A stretch of DNA of 64,000 nt, from positions 434,001 through 498,000 of the forward strand of contig NW_024104084.1 of the NCBI RefSeq assembly GCF_003945595.2, written 5' to 3'. Shown here piece by piece: positions 48,920 to 61,668 of the stretch. The notes below the pieces were generated by a model. The model did no database searches. It saw only the letters and a list, made by a program, of their open reading frames with translations, and had not been told where the DNA came from. Made by a program: the position numbers and the translations under genes. Source of the DNA: Pipra filicauda (lineage: Eukaryota; Chordata; Aves; Passeriformes; Pipridae). Each line of letters begins with the position of its first letter. The first letter of the stretch is position 1.

Positions 48920-49458
48920 CGGTCTGGTATCTCTTGCAGGGCCTCTGTGCCCTGTCTCTCAGGCTGCCACCGTGGCAGCAGTGCAAGGGGGGGAGAGCCA
49001 AGGTCAACTCCCCCCGCATTCCATCTGGCCGTCCCGGTCCAGCTCCGGGACGCTCTGAGCTTCTCAGCTCCTCCCTCTCCGGTGCTGCATGTCCAAAACT
49101 GCTCTCCAAAATAGGAGTCCATGTCCCTCTTCTCCAAGAGGGGTCTCAAGGGAGTTCTTGGGGGAGTGTGGTACAGTCTTACCCCCAAGAACTCTGTAGC
49201 TCTCAGCTGCTGGCTCTCCTTTCCTCGGCTCTCCTTCCAGCAGTCTCCTCTGCCGTGCTGCATGTTGTTTCTGCTACTCCTTCAGTTCAGGTTCTTATCT
49301 CTGGCTCTCCGCCACCGTTTCTCTGGTCAGCGTCGGCTGCTGCTCTGCGCCCATGGAGAAAACATCTCCCGGCATAACTACAGGCACCTAGCCCAGCTTT
49401 ATGCTGTTCCAGGTCCCTGCAGCCCCCAGCCAGGGGCTGGGAGGGGGCCAGAGGCCCC

Positions 49459-49477
49459 AAGGGGCTCAGAGCCCCTT
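49459..49477. other. Near-palindrome AAGGGGCTC-A-GAGCCCCTT in the LTR
   Basis: Nine-base arms surround a single A, in the GC-richest part of the LTR beside other G/C mirror sequences (CAGCCCCCAGCCAGGGGCTG). It could fold in RNA on either strand. Confidence 0.8.
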
Positions 49478-49674
49478 CCTCGTGGCTCTACAACATGGCC
49501 AGCTCTCCTACCACAACCAAAACTACAACTCTTCTTTTCCGGTCTGGTTGTGATATGTTTACATTTCTGCAGGAGCGTCCATTGGGCAGAATTTCAAAAC
49601 TTCCAGGGGTTTCCACCCCTTGGGGTCTACCACTTCTCTTAACCTCTGGGGAAAACAAGGTTCAAACCACTACA

Positions 49675-49679
49675 ATGAG
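49675..49679. repeat. Right 5-bp target-site duplication of the long LTR
   Basis: ATGAG directly after the terminal ...CACTACA; identical to 48425-48429. Confidence 0.8.
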
Positions 49680-52600
49680 AAATACCCAGACTGTATTATC
49701 ATTTATTTTCATTAATAGCTTTATATTTTTTATTTTATATTTATACATTAATTTTAATTTTTTAATGCTATTTATATAGTTTGGGTCACTTGTAAAACAT
49801 TTAAAGAATTTCTGTTCATTGTCTCTTTTCAAATGCAGTTTTGTAGTGCTTCTCATCTCTTTCTTTCTTTCTTTATAAGTAATTGGTGAAATCACTGATA
49901 TTTTTAACAATGTGTCCAACACCAAAGCTCCTCAGAGAGTTAGGATTTCATGCAGTTTGGGGCTGATATCTCAAGCTTCAATATTTCTAATCTCAGCTAA
50001 GAGGACTTTGATCTTGACTCATTGATGTAAAATTAACCAACCTGAATTTGTTTTGGTTGAGTTGAAGAGTCTCTTTGAGGTGTGGGATTTTCAAAGAATT
50101 TTAAGGTCACTTCACATTCAGCTACCACTGACATACAAGTTTCTAGGTCGGAGTAAACAGGGGTTTTCTTCACTTTGTTCCCTTAAGCTTTATTGGAGTT
50201 CTGGCCTCTCTTTCTCCAAGTACTAACACAGCATTGGATACCACTAACACTTCCCTGTCTCTCAGGTTTTGAAGTGGAGATTAAAAGCTAGCTGACAACA
50301 AAGGGTTTAAAATTCATGCTGTATTGTGCAGCAGAAAGATCACAAGTGGACTGGCTGCATATCCAAACCTCAGCCTCATCCCAACATGAGTTACAACTGT
50401 AAAAATGGGTCTTGAACAGAAAATCTGTGCTCCTTCTTTCAAAGGCAGTGTGATCCAGGCACTGACCCTACAGTGCATCACCAGCAGATATTTATCTCTG
50501 AAGTCCTAGAGATGCGTCAGTTCCATATTTTGCTACTGACATAATTTTGACATTTGTTTTATTAGGTCTGACTTCGTACTAACCTTCATTTTATTACTAT
50601 GGCCCAACTTGAAGAGAGAACCTAATTTACAGTGGGGTCTATCAACCTCTTTTGGAACAGTTTTCATAAGCCTAGACAGCCATTGGGATTTATAGAACTA
50701 AATGGCTTGGTGAAATACAGGGATCCATGCCACACGAGCTCAGAAGGAGTGATTCCTCATCCGTGAGCAGAGCCTGTGTTCCGTGAGACCTGAAATCCAT
50801 CGCTGGAGCTGTGGCTCCAGCACAAGTTAACATCTGTGAAAGGATATGGAGTAAAGTATGGCCCCTTATGTCACTGCCACAGCTGGGCTTCCTGCAGCTT
50901 AATTTGCCCTCTCAGCATGTTGCACTGATTATAAATACAATGCTGCTCTTGTTGCCAGAGGCCATGACATATCGCTTGGCACTCTGCAACCCTCAGAACA
51001 AATTTTTCCCTTTCCCTGTTCACCTCAGTCAATCACGGCTTCAGAAAGCAGCCCTCTGCCACCCAGCATAGGATTACATGTCATTTATAATTTTACTCGC
51101 TTCAAAAAGCTAATGCTTAAGTTAATAAAGTGGAAAGATAGCAAGTACGGTGTCCCAACCAGGGAGAGGCAGATTGAAGTTGTTGTTGTTATTATTTGGG
51201 TTGTGGGGCACGGTAGGGGTGAGGAAAAGGGAGACATAAAAATAAAGAGCTAATAGCCTCTCTGGTGTCAAGAAGAAAGAGAAAAGGAAGCAGCTCTTCA
51301 GTGAGACATAAAATATTAATAGCTCTCATTGGGAAAAAAGCTGCTCCTTTTTTTCTTTTATTCATTTAAAAATATATATGCATTTCTAAGCATAAAGTTT
51401 ATGCAAGTGAAAGCCTTCTGCTAGGTGTTTTATTACATGAGAATTCTGAGAATTTCCTACACTGGTTGTAATTTACCTGATGGATGAAACAGTTGCACAA
51501 AGTTTGAAAAGTACAGGCATTTTTCTAATTTCAATCCAAATCAGTTACAGTTTGTTTGTGCCTATATTGTAGAAACTGGGGGTTTAGTAAATTTGCTGAA
51601 ATATCTTTTCTTCAAAGATAAGCTTAAAAGAGATGTGATGCTATAATTCAATCACTGACAATACTTGAAATTCAAATGTTTGGTGGCAAGGGGAATTACT
51701 TTCAGTTGTACAATGGAAGAAATAGTTTTTGCCGAATCAACTGATTTAAATATAATTGGACGAGGTTCATAATGAACTGAAAATTAACAAAACTATTAAT
51801 CGTATATCAAGACAAATTGAACCAGTAAACTTTATCGGGCAAGTCAGATAGGATCTTAAATACAGCAGCAGAAGCTGCAGATAGCATTTATAAGCAAGCA
51901 AACAGACAAAACAAATGAAAAAACCCAAAACAATTAATCCTTGAAAATAAGTACTCTTTTGCGTAGTAGTTAAAACTACATAAGAATTTCCTTTTTTTTT
52001 TATTTTATTTTAAAAAAATTATTTATATGCATTCTTTAATTCACAGGGGTCTAAAATATCTGAATGTCAGCAAACAGTAAAGGTGTGGTTAGAGTAGGTA
52101 TGTACATTAGTGGTTTAACTTCAAGATGTACACTTAAGTGCATTACTGATCTACCTAACCAAATCATGTCAATGTATAATTTATTTCCTGATGCAGAGCC
52201 AGCAAAAACATAAGACAAACTGTATATTCACTAACTTATCAAAAAAACAGAACACAAATTACTCCATATTTTGTCTACAGTTAATCTCCTTATTCATATA
52301 TATTGTTTTTGACTAATGCATAAAAGATATGTGGATATGTGCTCAGAAGATTAGAAAGGCTGTGTATTGGGCTCATAATGGTTGTACAAAAGGTTGATTG
52401 AATGGCAAGATCTATCCAGATTTAAATATATATCTTTATATGCAACCTGTAGTAACAGGTTATTACTTGTACCGCACACCTACTGACAAAAATACTGTGA
52501 CAAAAGGAAGCAGAGTACCCAGAACACTGTTTAGAAGAAAACAGAGATTCAAAATATGACTTTCCGACAAAAAAAGAAGTTAGTGTCACTCTTGTTCAAG

Positions 52601-52689
52601 GCTTGAGAGAATTTGATCAAAAAGCTTCACGTCTCCCATGTGCAACTGTCCTTAGTCATGGGCTATTGGATAATCTAAGATCACTATTT

Positions 52690-52797
52690 TTTTTTTTATA
52701 TATTTCCCTTTGGTTTTTTGGTGGTTGGTTTGTTATGGGCTTTTTTGACTTCTTTTTTTGTTTTTTGTTGTTGTTTTTTTTTTTTTGTTTTTTTTTC
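52690..52797. repeat. T-rich low-complexity tract
   Basis: About 110 bp of T with scattered G, including T runs of up to twelve. It creates a Phe-rich translation in one frame that should not be read as a membrane protein. Confidence 0.85.
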
Positions 52798-53497
52798 AGA
52801 GTTGAGCAGTTGGTTTTTTTAGTAATAAATCAAGAAGTTTTATTTTACATTTACAGTGGAATGAAAACAAATTTCAGATTTTTTTTAAACATTTTTTTTT
52901 TCAAATATTTGCATAAGGGCCTGATTACTCTCCTATTTGACCAAGATCTATATCTAAGCAAATCTTCATCTCATGTTAATTGTGCAAGTTTTCTTGATTT
53001 TTCTCTGGGTTATCCCAAAGGATAAGAAGTTGTGATGTCCTTTAAAATCTCTAATATAGAAAGCAGAGACAAATTTTGAATAAAGCTTTCACTGGTACTT
53101 ACTTTTCTACTTTCATTTTCTGAAACTAAGATTGTCACATTTTTAAAAAATCTCATGTACTGTACTTTTTGCACCTCACTTATCTCATTCGATCAAAGCA
53201 AGCAAGTTATCTTCACTTTCTGGTTCCCAGTGATGAAGCATACAGAAAATATTTTTATTTTCTCAAACTTATGTAAAAAGCACTGGCCCATGAATTCTAA
53301 TTTAAAATTAGTACCACCACTTCCACATTATCTGAACTTAAAATGTACAAATAATGACATGGGAACACATGCAACCGCTTAGCTTAATATCCCTTCTCAC
53401 ACATGCAGTAGGGTCTCAGGAAAGAATCTTATTTTGAAATAAATACATTTTCTGATACTGTGCATAATATTCTTATAGCTGCAGTGATCTTCAGGGG

Positions 53498-53566
53498 AAA
53501 AAAAAAAAAAAAACCAACCAAAAAAAAGACAAGCAAAAAACACCCACCCAAAAAACCCCCACCACT
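53498..53566. repeat. A-rich / C-containing low-complexity tract
   Basis: Sixteen A residues followed by CAACC, AAAAAAAGAC and CACCCACCC-type units. It gives a Lys/Pro-rich translation on the + strand that is an artefact. Confidence 0.85.
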
Positions 53567-56500
53567 TTCTTCCCTAGAGCTTGTTTCTTTGCATCTAACA
53601 GATTTCATTGAATTTCTCTTCCATGACCATATCCAATCATTTTTGTAATACATATGAAACTGCAATAACCGCTGCATCCTGAAGCAAGGAGTTTCACAAT
53701 GTAATTATTTAGTGCACTTTTAGACTCTTAGGCATATATGCTTCAATAGAGGAAAGGAATTGCATCATATGTTATTAGGAAAGTCATAATTGTTGGAGAT
53801 GGGGTTGATCTTATCCAGTTTAACCATCCAAAAATAAGGGCCTGGTCCAAACTAGCTGTTTAAGTTCCAATTCTGAACAATGATGAGAGTGAGGGAACTG
53901 CACTTAACAGCTCTTTCCATACCTCTCTCTCACCACTGAAAGAATCACCCTGTGCCAATTTATGGCAACTTATGCCAATTCACCTCCATTAACTAAAACT
54001 GGACACAGGACAACTAATTTTGGTGAGACACCAAAAATTTTAATCCAGTTAATGTAAATGAGGTGAATCATTCCCCATAGAACTTTGGACTGGATGAGTC
54101 TTCATTTGGCCTCAAAATATCTGAAACTCCAAACATTTAAAAGAACCTTTATTTGTGCCACATAGTCTGTATCTGCCAGCTCAAGCGTGACTGTATTCTC
54201 AGGTATTTCAGGATGGATCAGGAAAACACCACATCTTTTTGCTAGAGGAGTAAACAGGAACTCCACTATTGCCAATGGACAAACTTTGTATTTAAATCTC
54301 TCCAGGCGGGCATATCTTAGTCTTTAATTCATCTTGAAAGAAGGAGATAGTGATGTGACAAAATTAGTTTAATTAAAGATTGTCCTATGTCAGTCAAAAT
54401 TGGCTTGATTAACTTGAATTGGGGAAATTTTACATTTGCTGGCACAGGTTTGGAACAACCTTCTGAGATATATTTTTGAAAGGCTTTTTGCTGCCTGTTA
54501 TTCTTTCAAAACACTTCTTAGGGTAATCTCATTACACAGGATAGCATTAGCAATTAATAGATTTTCTAGGATTATCAAGAGGGTTTTAAAGCAACGTAAA
54601 TGAGGGAAAATGATACTATGACAATCAAGTTGCACATACTTAAAAATTAAAACCAGCCTGTAGGCTCCTTATTATGACAAATCCCTTTAGAAAAAAATCA
54701 TGCAAGAAACACAACCTTTAACTGTGCATCCATTAAGGGATGCATCTGAGAATGGCACTTAGGATACCTAAGTGAGGTATTTAATTTACACCAAAATTTC
54801 AAAAATCTTAAAATAGTCATGGTTATTGCAGATCTCTTGTTTAAATGTCAAAAATGATGTACAATGAAGAACCCAAAGCTGTTTTACAATAGAAAAATAC
54901 ATGTTTTACTTTCATTAATTTAATGCAGGATCTTAACATAACAGATTATAAAAAACATAATTTGCTGATCCGAACACTAGCAGTCTATTGGTACTAAAGT
55001 TTATGATTTTTCTATTTTTTTTTTTTGTAATATCTTTCTAGTTATTTTTAAAACTAGCCTGAAATCAAGAAAAATAATTCTTTTCAAATAATTATTGCCA
55101 GAAGTTGCAAAGCCAAAATATAAATAGAAACATTGAAACTATTTAAGTATATTCCACATTGTCCATCAGTAGTCAGATTCCAAAATACAGAAACTGTGAA
55201 AAGAGATTTATGATGTTGTCATTCTATCTAAAACAAGATGTGAAAGTCTGCGTTTTGAAAGTCTTTTAAAAGTTTCAGAAATAGGGAAATACATGGTAAA
55301 AAGTATGGATTGCCAGTTTAATAATATAAACATCAGATAAGGAGAGTAAAAAAAATAAACCTCTTGACTAATGGTGATTATGAAAGAAAAAATATTTTAA
55401 AATATAATATGAACAAATAAGAACGTCTGCTAGTTGCAGATGGTAAAAACAAAAATAGGAACCTAGAAAAAAGCAGAAGCATTCAGTATATATTTCTGTT
55501 CTGTATTTGGAATGATGTAGGAGGATATATCCATCTCATATGATCCTGTGGATAAAATATAACATTTACCATCTGTAACAAAGAGATATGTGAGACAGCA
55601 TTTAAGGGCTGAAAAATAGTTTTACAGACTGAGGCATAAAGAGATCAGTTTCTCTAGTTTGCCAAAAGGAAGACAGAGACTTCACCTTTGTCTGAAATCA
55701 CTTATACAAAGAAAAGTTTAAGTTACACGGAGGCCTTTCTTTCTTACCAACCAAAGCATTACAAAAGTCAACTAGACACAGAAATTAAAAACTTTCAGCT
55801 CTGTAAAAAAAGTCTAACTTATAAGAAATGAGAAAAATTAAACAGAGAATCGTATGAAATTGGATGGTTAGTCCTTAAAAGTCAAGGAATTTAATCCTAA
55901 CATGAGCAGTTTAATTCTTGCTGCCAGGAGAAGTGCCCTGAACCATACGCTCTTGAATAAGGGATAGATGTGATCCTGAGCTGTTCTGGCAGACCTTCCT
56001 CTTTTGGTGTCTCTCAAGTCTTTTCTTCAGTACTTTGACTGCCCTCAGTGAATGTTATGTATTAGCTAAGAGCTTGTTACTTGAGGATTAAAGTCTGATG
56101 TGGAGGAGGGGGAAGATTCACATTGGACACTGAGTTGGTGACCTAATGGTTCCTTTTGTAAAACACAGTCTGCATGTTTCATTTCTAGTTTGGAATTTTT
56201 CAGGGGCCTAAGTAGAAAACAGAGTACCCCTTTCTGGAGCAGGAGGATGTACTTAGTGATGCCTCTCAAGAGATTACAGAGATGGAGTTATGTTTTATTC
56301 TAGATATTTCTTTGCATCCAGGCAAGTTACACAACCATATACCTTTTCAGAGAGGCTCTTTAATACATGTAGACTCCCTAAGTTCACTATTGGAAAAATT
56401 AGTCAGGGATAAGCATTTATTGTCTATATTAATGTTGAGAGAATTGCTGTAATGGTATAAGAGATCCATCATTTTATATCTAAAATGAGGGGGGGGGGGG

Positions 56501-57830
56501 GAAATAAATGAAAATTGAAAAAACCACAAAGCACTTATCAAAGTCACCGTGCTGGTTGGATTCTTTCAAATCCCTTAAGGGTTTGGATGTATTAGTCTTG
56601 TGATGGCGTTGTTTTCTGGGCCTGCATTAATTTGATCCATTCTTTTAGAACATGTGTATAACACTACAAAAAAGTATTATTGGTTTATAAATTACACTTG
56701 TTGTTTCAGGGCGATAAAGAGAATGATGAATGCAGCCTTTGTTCAATCACCTTTTTATTCATGAAAGGCAAAACCATGGATTCTAAAAACATTTATCTAC
56801 ATCAGTAGTAAGCCATAAACCTTTCAAAAATGCTCCCAGTAATCCAGGAAGGAGCTACTGATTACTGTCATAACAAAGAGGATTCAATAATGCTAATGAC
56901 TTTTCTTATGATAATCAATAACCTGGTTGAGGCTGCTTGAATCTTAACGAATTTCCCAGATGTAGCCCCCTTCTTATGAAAATAGAAAGGGTTAGTGTGT
57001 GTTTGTGAGAATACTTGAGATTATCAGATTAATCACGGAAAGAATGACATGATTACACAAATGAGAGCTTCATGCTAGTGGCAGGCCAGCTTGAGAGAAA
57101 AGTTTCTAGTTTCAAAGTTGGGAAGTCAGTCTGTTATTAACCTAAACAAGCAAAAACCTAAAGTTTTTGCTTACTGTCTCCTGAACCTCTGAGGACAGAC
57201 TCAGAGATAAATCACAGCTAGAAAAATGTAAGTTTAGGCACCTGATCTTTAGACCGTGACGGGAGGATGGTAGTGTCTGTCCTTAGTTTCTGGGTTTTGC
57301 TGTAAATTATCAGCATGACTTGGAATTCAACATTTTCCTAACTGAGATTTCTTCCCTGGCTGCATGGCCAGGGTGAGATATATTTTGTCTAACTTCAGTT
57401 TTTTATACACACACACACACAACTGGGCCATTCAAGTCAGTGAGGACTGAACGTGAGAATGTCCCTTCCAGAGGCCATTTGTCCACCTCTCTTAGACAAA
57501 CATTTTAGAAAGTAAAAAGTAATCTTCTTAAGGGTCCTATTGATTAAAGTTGTAACAAATTACAAGGTTATGAATGATACTTTTTAGATGGTAAAAGTTA
57601 TTCAGTATTAATCCCGTTCATGGTGTGCATGCTGTGGCCTCAACAGCGCATAGAGGTGAGACTCAGTCAGTTTGGGGTAAAATATACATTGAAAACCTTG
57701 ACATTTCCATTCCATGTAGAAACCTTCACTTTCCTTAATATATAGCTGGTTATTGAAATTAATGTCATCTTAGACAATATATATCCTGATATTTATCTTC
57801 TGTTTTCCGTTTGTTTAATTTCTGGAAGTT

Positions 57831-57960
57831 TGGTGGTGGTGGTGGTGGTGGTTTTTTGGGGTTTTTTTTTTTTGGTTGACTGGTTGGTTTTGGTTGATTG
57901 CTTTTAATGTTTATTTTTTATTTATATTTATTTTTTTATTTATATTTATTTTTTTTATTT
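57831..57960. repeat. (GGT)n microsatellite and adjoining T/A-rich repeat
   Basis: Seven GGT units (57831-57851) run into T-rich sequence and then a TTTATTTATATTTATTTT motif repeated about twice (57908-57958). Confidence 0.88.
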
Positions 57961-59428
57961 AGTATTGTCAACCTGAACAGTAAACTTGAGAAGAAAATAC
58001 ACAAAATCTCAAAAAAACTACCCTTCACTAGGTAGTATATATGGGGAAAATAAATATCCCTAGCTAACCTAATATATGTTACTCATAAATGCTATGACCA
58101 TGAGTGAATTTAATCAAAGTCCAAGGGCAAGATTTTTTTTTCCCATCCCTCCTATCTATCTAGATCATTATCCCCCTCCTCTGCTTTTCTTTTGTTCAAA
58201 TGAGACCATTTAATTGTGCAGAATTTGCTTAAATACAAGCAGATAGCTCCTCAGTCTGCAAAGCATGTGTTGCAACTAGTGCCTGGAGTCCTCATCCAGC
58301 ATGGTGATTCCAATGTTCTTAAACATTCAGTTTAATATACATAAAACACTGGATGTCAGAAGGATGCACAAAATTTGAAGACTCAAATTCAGGTCTATTT
58401 TACATACAGGGACAAATCATTGGAATGATGGAGACTAACCTTGAGGAATAATCCTAGTTTTAGCATTTCTCTGCAGAATCACATCCTGACTGATTAATTG
58501 ATTAATTGGTTGTTTTGTTTTGCTTTGTTTTTCTAGGAAAGGTGTCAGTACTGATGGTGTGCTTTCCACCTCCATGCCTCAGGCCTCTCTCTGCAAGCTT
58601 TCTGCTTGTTTTTAAACACTTGAAGAAGACAGGAGCCTCTTCAGTTCTTAATTTAATGCGGTTTTCTTTCCCATTAACTACATGCCTAGTAGTTGGGTGG
58701 ACAGCTAAGGATCATCACAGAGTTCTTGCCATATATGAAAATCTGTAATTATCTTACAAGTTTGTATAAGTAGAGAATTGTTGCTAATGTTACTACACAT
58801 GTGGAAGAGAAAGGATGTGAAGGCCTTGTCAACATGCACTCAGTGTGGACTAAATAAAAAATATGTGACCATAAAAGCTAGTCCATTATAAAACATCCTC
58901 AAAAAAACCACATCAACAAACCAGCAATCAAATGAATGAACAAACAAACCAAAGGAAAAAAAGAAACAAATCACAACTGGTAGTCAGGTTTGTTAGGATT
59001 ATGGGGTTTTTAGAGTTGAACCATAATTATTTTCCTTTAAAAAAAAATAAAAAAAAAATCACAAACCTTTGAAATGGCAGACTAATTCTTAAAAATTATT
59101 AAGAAATAGTGAGATTGACATGAATACTAATTTTGCAAAGAAATCAGAGGGTAAAATTGGGGTCCCCCTCTTCAGAACAAACCTTACAGAGAGACAAGAC
59201 TCCTTCCAAATCCTGCTTGGGGTTTTATTGATGTGCAAGGATGAGATATTCTAGAAAAAAAAAGTATTTTTAAGTAAATAAAACACATTTTTCAGCAAGT
59301 TTTTTGAATAAGATCATGGAGAAATTAAGTTGATCATTCTAAAATGCATAGTTAAAAGCCTGAACACTATATTAATGAAGTCACAGAGTCCCTTCTGGAG
59401 TTTCTGCTTGACTGCATCTTGCCACAGA

Positions 59429-59450
59429 TTGGTTACATACATGTAACCAA
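59429..59450. other. 22-bp inverted repeat TTGGTTACAT-AC-ATGTAACCAA
   Basis: Ten-base arms are perfectly complementary around a 2-base centre. It lies in unique-looking sequence, not in a recognised repeat. It could be a binding site for a dimeric protein or a chance palindrome; nothing nearby distinguishes these. Confidence 0.75.
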
Positions 59451-60612
59451 CCTCCTTTCAGGCAGAGGAGCAGCTGCCATACTTTTCCTCACTGATGATG
59501 GTACAGAGCTGGCAGTGAGACCTTGCTTTTTATTCCCCACTGAATTTCCCATGGGACTTCAGCAAAAGCAGCAAACAAATAAACAAATAAATAAATAAGC
59601 TTTGTAGTAGGCCATTAAACCAAGTCTGATTAGAATGCCAAACATATCTTTCCCTTCCATTTCTCTAGAAAGGTTACTATAGCTCTAACAGAAGCAACTT
59701 AAATGGTCTCATTACTTACTCTTTCGTGGTAAATAAATTATCGGTAATATGAAACTAATGCTAGACTGATTAGTTATTCCATCCTGTCCATCATGTATCT
59801 AATAATACCTACTCAATGTAGCTCGTGCACAATACATTTTCTGTGCCCTTAAAGGTGAGAGTATGATAATAAATTGGACGGTTTTCTGAATTAAGCTGTC
59901 TTTGAAATTAGCTGTTTCATCCACTTGAATATACCAAAGCAAATTTATGATGATTAATTGTATTACAATGAACACCAAAGCACGTACTAATGATTTGCTA
60001 CTTATTATAAAGCTTTGCCAATATTTTGTAAACCCAAGCGACATGATATGCGAGAAATCCAATGAAGCCCTCTTAAACAAACAAAGGAGAAAGGGAAGAA
60101 AGGACAGGTCTTGCAATGTTAAACATTTCTAAGGACAAACAGAGGCCACAGGCACTCTTCTTTCTTAACTTTGCTAGGTTAGCTTCCTTTAAACTTAAGC
60201 AAGGGAAAAGAGGATTGCTGAGAAGAATTGATGTACACTTTCACTCAATATTCAAGCTATTACTCAAACAAAGTATTAGCAAGTTAGCACAAACACTCCA
60301 CCTTTTTAACTCTGTGTAATTGGTTTTGATCCTGCCATCATTATACCTATTCTCTTTGTATTTTTTTTTGTGTCTGAACCTCATTTCAAGAACCCAAATC
60401 AACATCTACTTCAACACCTTCAGTAAGATTCAGTGAATTACTCTTGTATTCAACTCAATAACTACTACATAAGTGGAAAAAAAAATCACCTAAAAGTATG
60501 TTGTCCTCAATTGGAGACCGTTCAGCTGGATTTACTTCTGAAAAATCTTTAATTTCTGATTTGAATGGCAAAAGACTTTTGAACTACAGCGAAACTCCTT
60601 TCCTGCCCTTAT

Positions 60613-60617
60613 CAAAT
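60613..60617. repeat. Left 5-bp target-site duplication of the ERVL LTR
   Basis: CAAAT just before TGTGTTAG; repeated at 61166-61170. Confidence 0.85.
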
Positions 60618-60858
60618 TGTGTTAGTTTGTCTGGGGTAGAGTTAACTTGTGGTTTGGATTTGTGCTGAACACAATGTTGATAACGTTTTTTGTTGTTGCT
60701 GAGCAGGGCTTATAGAGCCAAGGCCTTTTTTGTTTCTCGTACTGCCATGCTAGGGAGGAGGCTGAGGGAACATGGGAGGCTGGGAGGAGACACAGGTGGG
60801 ACAAGTGACCCCAACAGACCAAAGAGATCTTCCAGACCTTATGGTATCATGCTCAGTG

Positions 60859-60865
60859 TATAAAG
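60859..60865 (+). promoter_or_regulatory. TATA box of the ERVL LTR
   Basis: TATAAAG in the context GCTCAGTGTATAAAGTGG, at the position where this LTR family carries its promoter. Present activity is unknown; transcription would start roughly 25-30 bp downstream. Confidence 0.75.
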
Positions 60866-61043
60866 TGGGGGGAAGAAAGACTGGGGAGAATGTTTGGAAT
60901 GATGGTGCTTGTCTCCCTAAGTAACCATTATATGTGATGGGGCCCTGATCTCCTGGAGGTGTCTGAACATCTTCCTGCCCATGGGAAGCAGTGAATTAAT
61001 TCCTCGGCTTGTTTTGCTTCTGTGTGAGGCTTTTACTTTCCCT

Positions 61044-61049
61044 AATAAA
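61044..61049 (+). promoter_or_regulatory. Poly(A) signal of the ERVL LTR
   Basis: AATAAA in CCCTAATAAACTGG, about 180 bp after the TATA box, consistent with the R region of the LTR. Confidence 0.75.
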
Positions 61050-61165
61050 CTGGTTTTATCTCAACCCATGAGTTTTCCAGCTCTTAGCCTTCTGATTCTC
61101 TCTCCAATCCTGCTGGTGAGGGAGTGAGCAAATGGTTTGGAGGTTGTTGGGGTTAAACCATGACA

Positions 61166-61170
61166 CAAAT
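61166..61170. repeat. Right 5-bp target-site duplication of the ERVL LTR
   Basis: CAAAT directly after ...CCATGACA; identical to 60613-60617. Confidence 0.85.
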
Positions 61171-61596
61171 AAATACGTAACAGGAAGCAGTTTAGACACA
61201 TATTCAGCCCATGTTCTAAAAAGTTACAGTTTGGAAGGCAACTTGCTAGAGGTCTGCCTTTTCAGCCGAGAACCTATACCACTTCAAAAATTTATTCACA
61301 GTCATAATATGTTATTAAAAAGGTTGTCTTTCAATTCTTTAGGTAAAGCATGCTGTTATGTTTCAGGGAATTACGGTGGGCCAGGAAATCACTACTGTGT
61401 AAAAGGAACACATCAGCTACTGTGACGTTTCTGGTTGGTTGGCTGTCATATCTGCAGTGTTTATCACCTCAGCTGTTCACATGGCATATGAATACCTTAA
61501 AGGGATGAAATTTCTATATTCTTTCCTTAATTTTCCTAGTTTGTAGTCTTAGACCTGTACTGATTTGAATGTGTAAGCTATACTTAAGCAATCAAA

Positions 61597-61668
61597 GGAG
61601 AAGGAGGAAAGAAGGAAGGAAGGGAGGAAGGAATGAAGGAAGGAAGGAAGGAAGAAAGGAAGGAAGGA
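61597..61668. repeat. (GGAA)n microsatellite
   Basis: About 70 bp of AAGG/GGAA units with few interruptions. GGAA is the core recognised by ETS-family transcription factors, and GGAA arrays can bind them; that is general knowledge and not evidence of function here. Confidence 0.95.

Larger units (their letters stand above)
48430..49674 (-). mobile_element. Solo LTR of an endogenous retrovirus (ERVL-like), 1245 bp
   Basis: The segment begins TGTCATGGTTTGAGA and ends TTCAAACCACTACA. It has TG...CA termini, imperfect terminal inverted repeats and an exact 5-bp flanking duplication (ATGAG), as expected for a retroviral LTR; five bases fits the ERVL group. On the minus strand it starts TGTAGTGGTTTGAACC and ends CTCAAACCATGACA. 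That end matches the 3' end of the ERVL LTR at 60618-61165 (TTAAACCATGACA), so the LTR is assigned to the minus strand. No gag, pol or env remains and there is no second LTR, so it is a solo LTR left by recombination. It is much more GC- and CpG-rich than its surroundings, especially 48780-49480. Open frames of up to 173 codons within it are chance products of that composition. Confidence 0.85.
49680..60612. other. Unassigned AT-rich DNA with simple repeats
   Basis: About 11 kb with no recognised gene or transposon. It contains T-rich (52690-52797) and A-rich (53498-53566, 58877-58970) tracts, a G13 run (56489-56501), a CA run (57407-57421), a GGT run with T/A-rich sequence (57831-57960) and an AAAT run near 59569-59598. 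Open frames reach 140 codons (52603-53025) but run through the T-rich tract. A 22-bp inverted repeat lies at 59429-59450. Confidence 0.55.
60618..61165 (+). mobile_element. ERVL solo LTR, 548 bp
   Basis: The sequence begins TGTGTTAGTTTGTCTGGGGT and ends GGGGTTAAACCATGACA, with an exact CAAAT duplication on both sides. Internal blocks match the common avian ERVL LTR as I remember it: TTGTGCTGAACACAATGTTG, TGCTGAGCAGGGCTTA, GACCCCAACAGACCAAAG, GTAACCATTATATGTGATGG, CTGCCCATGGGAAGC and TTATCTCAACCCATGAGTTTTC. A TATA box and a poly(A) signal are present, defining U3, R and U5 on the + strand. No internal retroviral sequence flanks it, so the provirus has been reduced to one LTR. Its upstream and downstream neighbours are AT-rich unassigned DNA. 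Confidence 0.93.

Noticed and set aside
48642..49642. Several overlapping open frames of 120-173 codons on both strands
   Set aside because: All lie within the GC-rich solo LTR, where stop codons are scarce. None resembles a retroviral or host protein.
52603..53025. Phe-rich 140-codon frame resembling a membrane protein
   Set aside because: The hydrophobic part is the translation of a T-rich low-complexity tract.
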